Position numbers and translations under genes: made by a program. The notes under the pieces were generated by a model. That model had not been told where the DNA came from and made no database searches. It saw nothing but the letters and a program-made list of their open reading frames with translations. Below are positions 62,020 to 64,000 of a stretch of DNA of 64,000 bases, one piece after another (the first letter of the stretch is position 1; each line of letters begins with the position of its first letter). Source of the stretch: Nostoc mirabile CHAB5784 (GTDB taxonomy: Bacteria > Cyanobacteriota > Cyanobacteriia > Cyanobacteriales > Nostocaceae); the NCBI RefSeq assembly GCF_020829645.1, contig NZ_JAIVFS010000028.1:34164-98163 (forward strand), written 5' to 3'.

Positions 62020-62378
62020 AAACTCTCTTGCTGTATCAATGCAGCTGTTCGGGCTGCTGCTGCTCTTAATTCAGCCTCAACCAAAGTATCCAACTCTGCT
62101 TGTTGCTCTGATGGTAATGCTTGCCCCTGATCTCGTGCCAACCGCCATAAACTCATTAATTTCGATAACCGTTTTTGTTGTTTAGCGCTAAAAAACGGGT
62201 CAGGGCTGAAATTTTGAATGACAAGCAGTGCGCTGAACTCCGTTTCACCCAACTGAATAGTTAACGCATCTAGGGCTTGCCCCGCAGTTTTGCCAACAGA
62301 GTGCTTATCCCCTGCAATGGCGCGATAAGTTTTTTCACCATCAGCATCAAAGATTGGCAAGATTGCTACTGTAGTCAT
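62016..62378 (-). CDS. Hypothetical protein paired with the HNH endonuclease
   Basis: A 120-residue protein: beta-rich start (VAILPIFDADGEKTYRAIAGDKHSVGKTAGQALDALTIQLGE), then QNFSPDPFFSAKQQKRLSKLMSLWR and a Glu/Ala-rich helical tail ending ALIQQESL. No known domain named with confidence. The 4-bp overlap with the HNH gene means coupled translation and probably physical or regulatory partnership. Confidence 0.75.
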   Translation of the reverse strand: MTTVAILPIFDADGEKTYRAIAGDKHSVGKTAGQALDALTIQLGETEFSALLVIQNFSPDPFFSAKQQKRLSKLMSLWRLARDQGQALPSEQQAELDTLVEAELRAAAARTAALIQQESL

Positions 62379-62667
62379 GCTTCCAGTTTGGAATCCTTTG
62401 CCTCAAATTATAGCTCTACGCGAACAACACCTGAGCAAGTGATTGAGAATTGTAAAAAGCGATTATAGAAAATTCATACTTGCTTTATAAATTAGTTTTT
62501 ACTTAAATGGTCTTACCAGATTAAGGTTTAGCAGAATTACTGAACCCATTATAGGTAATAGACAAATAAAATGTGGTATCTGATAAACCTGCTAAAAAGT
62601 AGTTATACTCTTGCAGGCAAAAATCCGATTTTAACCATGCAAAAGTTTTAATTAAGATATCAGTTTT

Positions 62668-63051
62668 ATGAAACGAGTTATAGGATTAGCAATTGCTTCT
62701 TTAATAGCATTTCCTTCGACTGCATTGGCTGCTGATTGGGTTTTAGTTAGCGAAGCATCGGACGGTACTCGTATTTTTATTGATAACGAGTCGTATGAAA
62801 GACGAGGAGCCGTAGCGTGGTATTGGAGAATGAGAGAAGGAGTACAACCTGATGAAACCGGAGTGATTTCCACAAAATCCTTTGACTCTACAGACTGCCG
62901 TAATCGTACCTATCGCATAAGGCAATTAATTTCTTATAACAGCACAGGTGAAGTCATTTTTAGTATGAACGATGGAGATAATGAGCCTCTCAACAAATTT
63001 GTTCCTGGCACTGTGGGTGAGAGTATTTTTAAAGCAGTATGCTCTCGCTAA
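62668..63051 (+). CDS. Secreted surface-adhesin-E-like hypothetical protein
   Basis: A 127-residue protein with a signal peptide (MKRVIGLAIASLIAFPSTALAADW) and a compact beta domain: WVLVSEASDGTRIFIDNESYERRGAVAWYWRMRE, STDCRNRTYRIRQLISYNSTGEV and GTVGESIFKAVCS. Two cysteines (near residues 76 and 125) could form a disulfide. It resembles the bacterial surface-adhesin E-like small secreted family; the role is unknown. Confidence 0.75.
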   Translation: MKRVIGLAIASLIAFPSTALAADWVLVSEASDGTRIFIDNESYERRGAVAWYWRMREGVQPDETGVISTKSFDSTDCRNRTYRIRQLISYNSTGEVIFSMNDGDNEPLNKFVPGTVGESIFKAVCSR

Positions 63052-63105
63052 CTGACAATTGATAAGTTTTTTATAGAAAGCAGATGGAAAAATAAGACAA
63101 GTACA

Positions 63106-63351
63106 ATGAATTCACAAGCAGCTATCAAAGAAACTCTCAAAGCTTTTTCGATTAATATTGATGACATTATAGAGATACTTATTAAACAGAATTATTCCCA
63201 AGAAAGAGATTTGGAGCAGGTAAAGTTATATTTAAAAGATGTGAAATGGTCAAGTAGATATTTTATAAGGTCAACTACACTTAATCGCATTGAAAACAGC
63301 TTACCCCCGAAAGCTAAAGCTTACTATTTTTTTCTTAGAATGTATGGTTAA
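63106..63351 (+). CDS. Hypothetical protein
   Basis: An 81-residue protein, soluble, with amphipathic helices (MNSQAAIKETLKAFSINIDDIIEILIKQNYSQERDLEQVKLYLKDVKW) and a basic C-terminal half. No recognised family. It precedes the XRE gene by 47 bp on the same strand and could in principle be its partner, but it lacks HigB/RelE toxin motifs. Confidence 0.55.
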   Translation: MNSQAAIKETLKAFSINIDDIIEILIKQNYSQERDLEQVKLYLKDVKWSSRYFIRSTTLNRIENSLPPKAKAYYFFLRMYG

Positions 63352-63398
63352 CGTAAAGAGCAATTGAGTAAATCCGATACAGATACACAGTATTAGTC

Positions 63399-63713
63399 AT
63401 GGATCAACTTAAAAAGGAACGTCTAGAAGCAAGGGGTTGGAAGGTTGGCACAGGTTCAGAATTTTTGGAACTAACGCCAGAAGAAAATGCTCTGATTGGA
63501 ATCAAACTAGCACTTAGCCAGAGTTTAAAAGCACGACGACAAAAAGTAATGACACAAGTTGAATTAGCCGATAGAATTCACTCAAGTCAACCGCGTGTTG
63601 CTAAGGCAGAGAATGGTGATGCTTCAGTTTCAATTGAACTGTTGATACGTGCGATGCTGGCAACAGGTGCAACCCTTCAAGAAATTGGAAAGGTTATTGC
63701 CGAAGCTGGCTGA
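63399..63713 (+). CDS. XRE-family helix-turn-helix regulator (HigA/antitoxin-like)
   Basis: A 104-residue protein. The helix-turn-helix reads MTQVELADRIHSSQPRVAKAENGDASVSIELLIRAMLATGAT, typical of the XRE proteins that serve as antitoxins for HigB/Gp49-like toxins. The N-terminal GWKVGTGSEFLELTPEENALIGIKLALS segment is also family-like. The expected toxin gene is not adjacent; the upstream gene is a different hypothetical. Confidence 0.82.
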   Translation: MDQLKKERLEARGWKVGTGSEFLELTPEENALIGIKLALSQSLKARRQKVMTQVELADRIHSSQPRVAKAENGDASVSIELLIRAMLATGATLQEIGKVIAEAG

Positions 63714-63822
63714 ACCTGAGCATAAATCTAAATACGTACACCAAGCATGACGTATTAAAGTTCTTCTATCTTGCCGCCACACAGAGTTAACATGATTCCA
63801 GGTCGCCTAGTGGATGCTGAAA

Positions 63823-63891
63823 ATGAATGACCCCTACGACTTTGAAGATGATGATTTCGATTATGAGGATGAGGTGCGAATCGTTGGCTAG
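63823..63891 (+). other. Very short acidic ORF (22 codons)
   Basis: ATG 63823 to TAG 63889-63891 encodes an Asp/Glu/Tyr-rich peptide (MNDPYDFEDDDFDYEDEVR...). It may be a leader or a gene remnant; no ribosome-binding site stands out. Confidence 0.25.
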
Positions 63892-64000
63892 AAACTAAGA
63901 CCCATAAGGGTCTGGAGGATTAGCCGCAAGGTACAAAACCTTGATAACTGAATGACCATGTAGGTGAGAGCCAGTATCCTAGAACCCTCAAATCCTGCCC
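63892..64000 (+). ncRNA. Possible structured RNA, cut by the window edge
   Basis: A GC-balanced stretch with successive small hairpins: AGACCC-ATAA-GGGTCT at 63898-63913 and AAGGT-ACAAA-ACCTT at about 63930-63944, then GTAGGTGAGAGCC. It has no reading frame. The look is that of a folded RNA, for example the guide-type RNA upstream of IscB-like genes common in Nostocales, but the family is a guess. Confidence 0.25.

Noticed and set aside
1..64000. tRNA and rRNA genes
   Set aside because: Intergenic regions were read for cloverleaf patterns (GGTTCGAATCC-like T arms with CCA or 3' acceptor complement) and rRNA-like sequence; none was convincing.

Overview
The window is chromosomal DNA from a filamentous, heterocystous-type cyanobacterium, most likely Nostoc or a close relative. 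The evidence is the dense scatter of GCGATCGC (HIP1) octamers, heptanucleotide tandem repeats between genes, cyanobacterial families (Ycf49-like DUF2499, DUF3593, DUF3318, SLH-OprB porin, bifunctional nuclease) and the acpP-fabF-tkt and sphR-sphS-phoU gene orders. I saw no rRNA, tRNA, CRISPR array or transposase gene.

Layout. 1-3.8 kb: the 3'-truncated gene of a TPR-CHAT caspase-like protein. 4.3-12.1 kb: accessory stretch with Uma2-family genes, three toxin-antitoxin modules (RelE/ParE type, DUF1778-GNAT, HicAB) and an unassigned TOPRIM plus PD-(D/E)XK pair, interrupted by a large U32-family gene that has absorbed three kinds of repeat in frame. 12.2-26.7 kb: mostly housekeeping genes (ABC exporter with an apparent A9 frameshift at its start, aldo/keto reductase with Fe-S motifs, bifunctional nuclease, riboflavin synthase, M23 peptidase, birA, pgeF-like, GT87-like membrane protein, csaB, DUF2499/DUF3593, hisA, Uma2). 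27.5-33.4 kb: two tandem coiled-coil paralogues divergent from the phosphate-sensing operon sphR-sphS-phoU. 34.4-43.4 kb: Crp-type regulator, SLH porin, DUF3318, a GT-C-like membrane protein, small membrane or secreted proteins, and an AAA ATPase followed by what looks like a chimeric gene remnant.

43.5-51 kb: tkt, fabF and acpP (one strand), HdrB-like CCG protein, lpxD. 51.2-55.1 kb: a decayed giant Ser/Thr kinase-AAA-TPR-GAF-histidine kinase gene with two internal deletions. 55.6-61.4 kb: HI0933-like flavoprotein, a short rubredoxin gene, small membrane protein, SRPBCC protein, clpB. 61.6-64 kb: HNH endonuclease with its partner, a secreted protein, an orphan XRE regulator and a possibly structured RNA running off the edge.

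The most striking feature is the repeat load. There are at least six families of small terminal-inverted-repeat elements (111-242 bp), a 20-bp perfect palindrome at five loci, 68-bp GATCCCCC hairpin modules, and heptamer microsatellites. Repeats inside reading frames have unit lengths divisible by three, while those between genes are heptamers; elements are also nested in one another. No complete new system is proven. The best candidates for follow-up are the TOPRIM/PD-(D/E)XK pair, the coiled-coil pair beside sphRS, and the AAA ATPase with its truncated partner.
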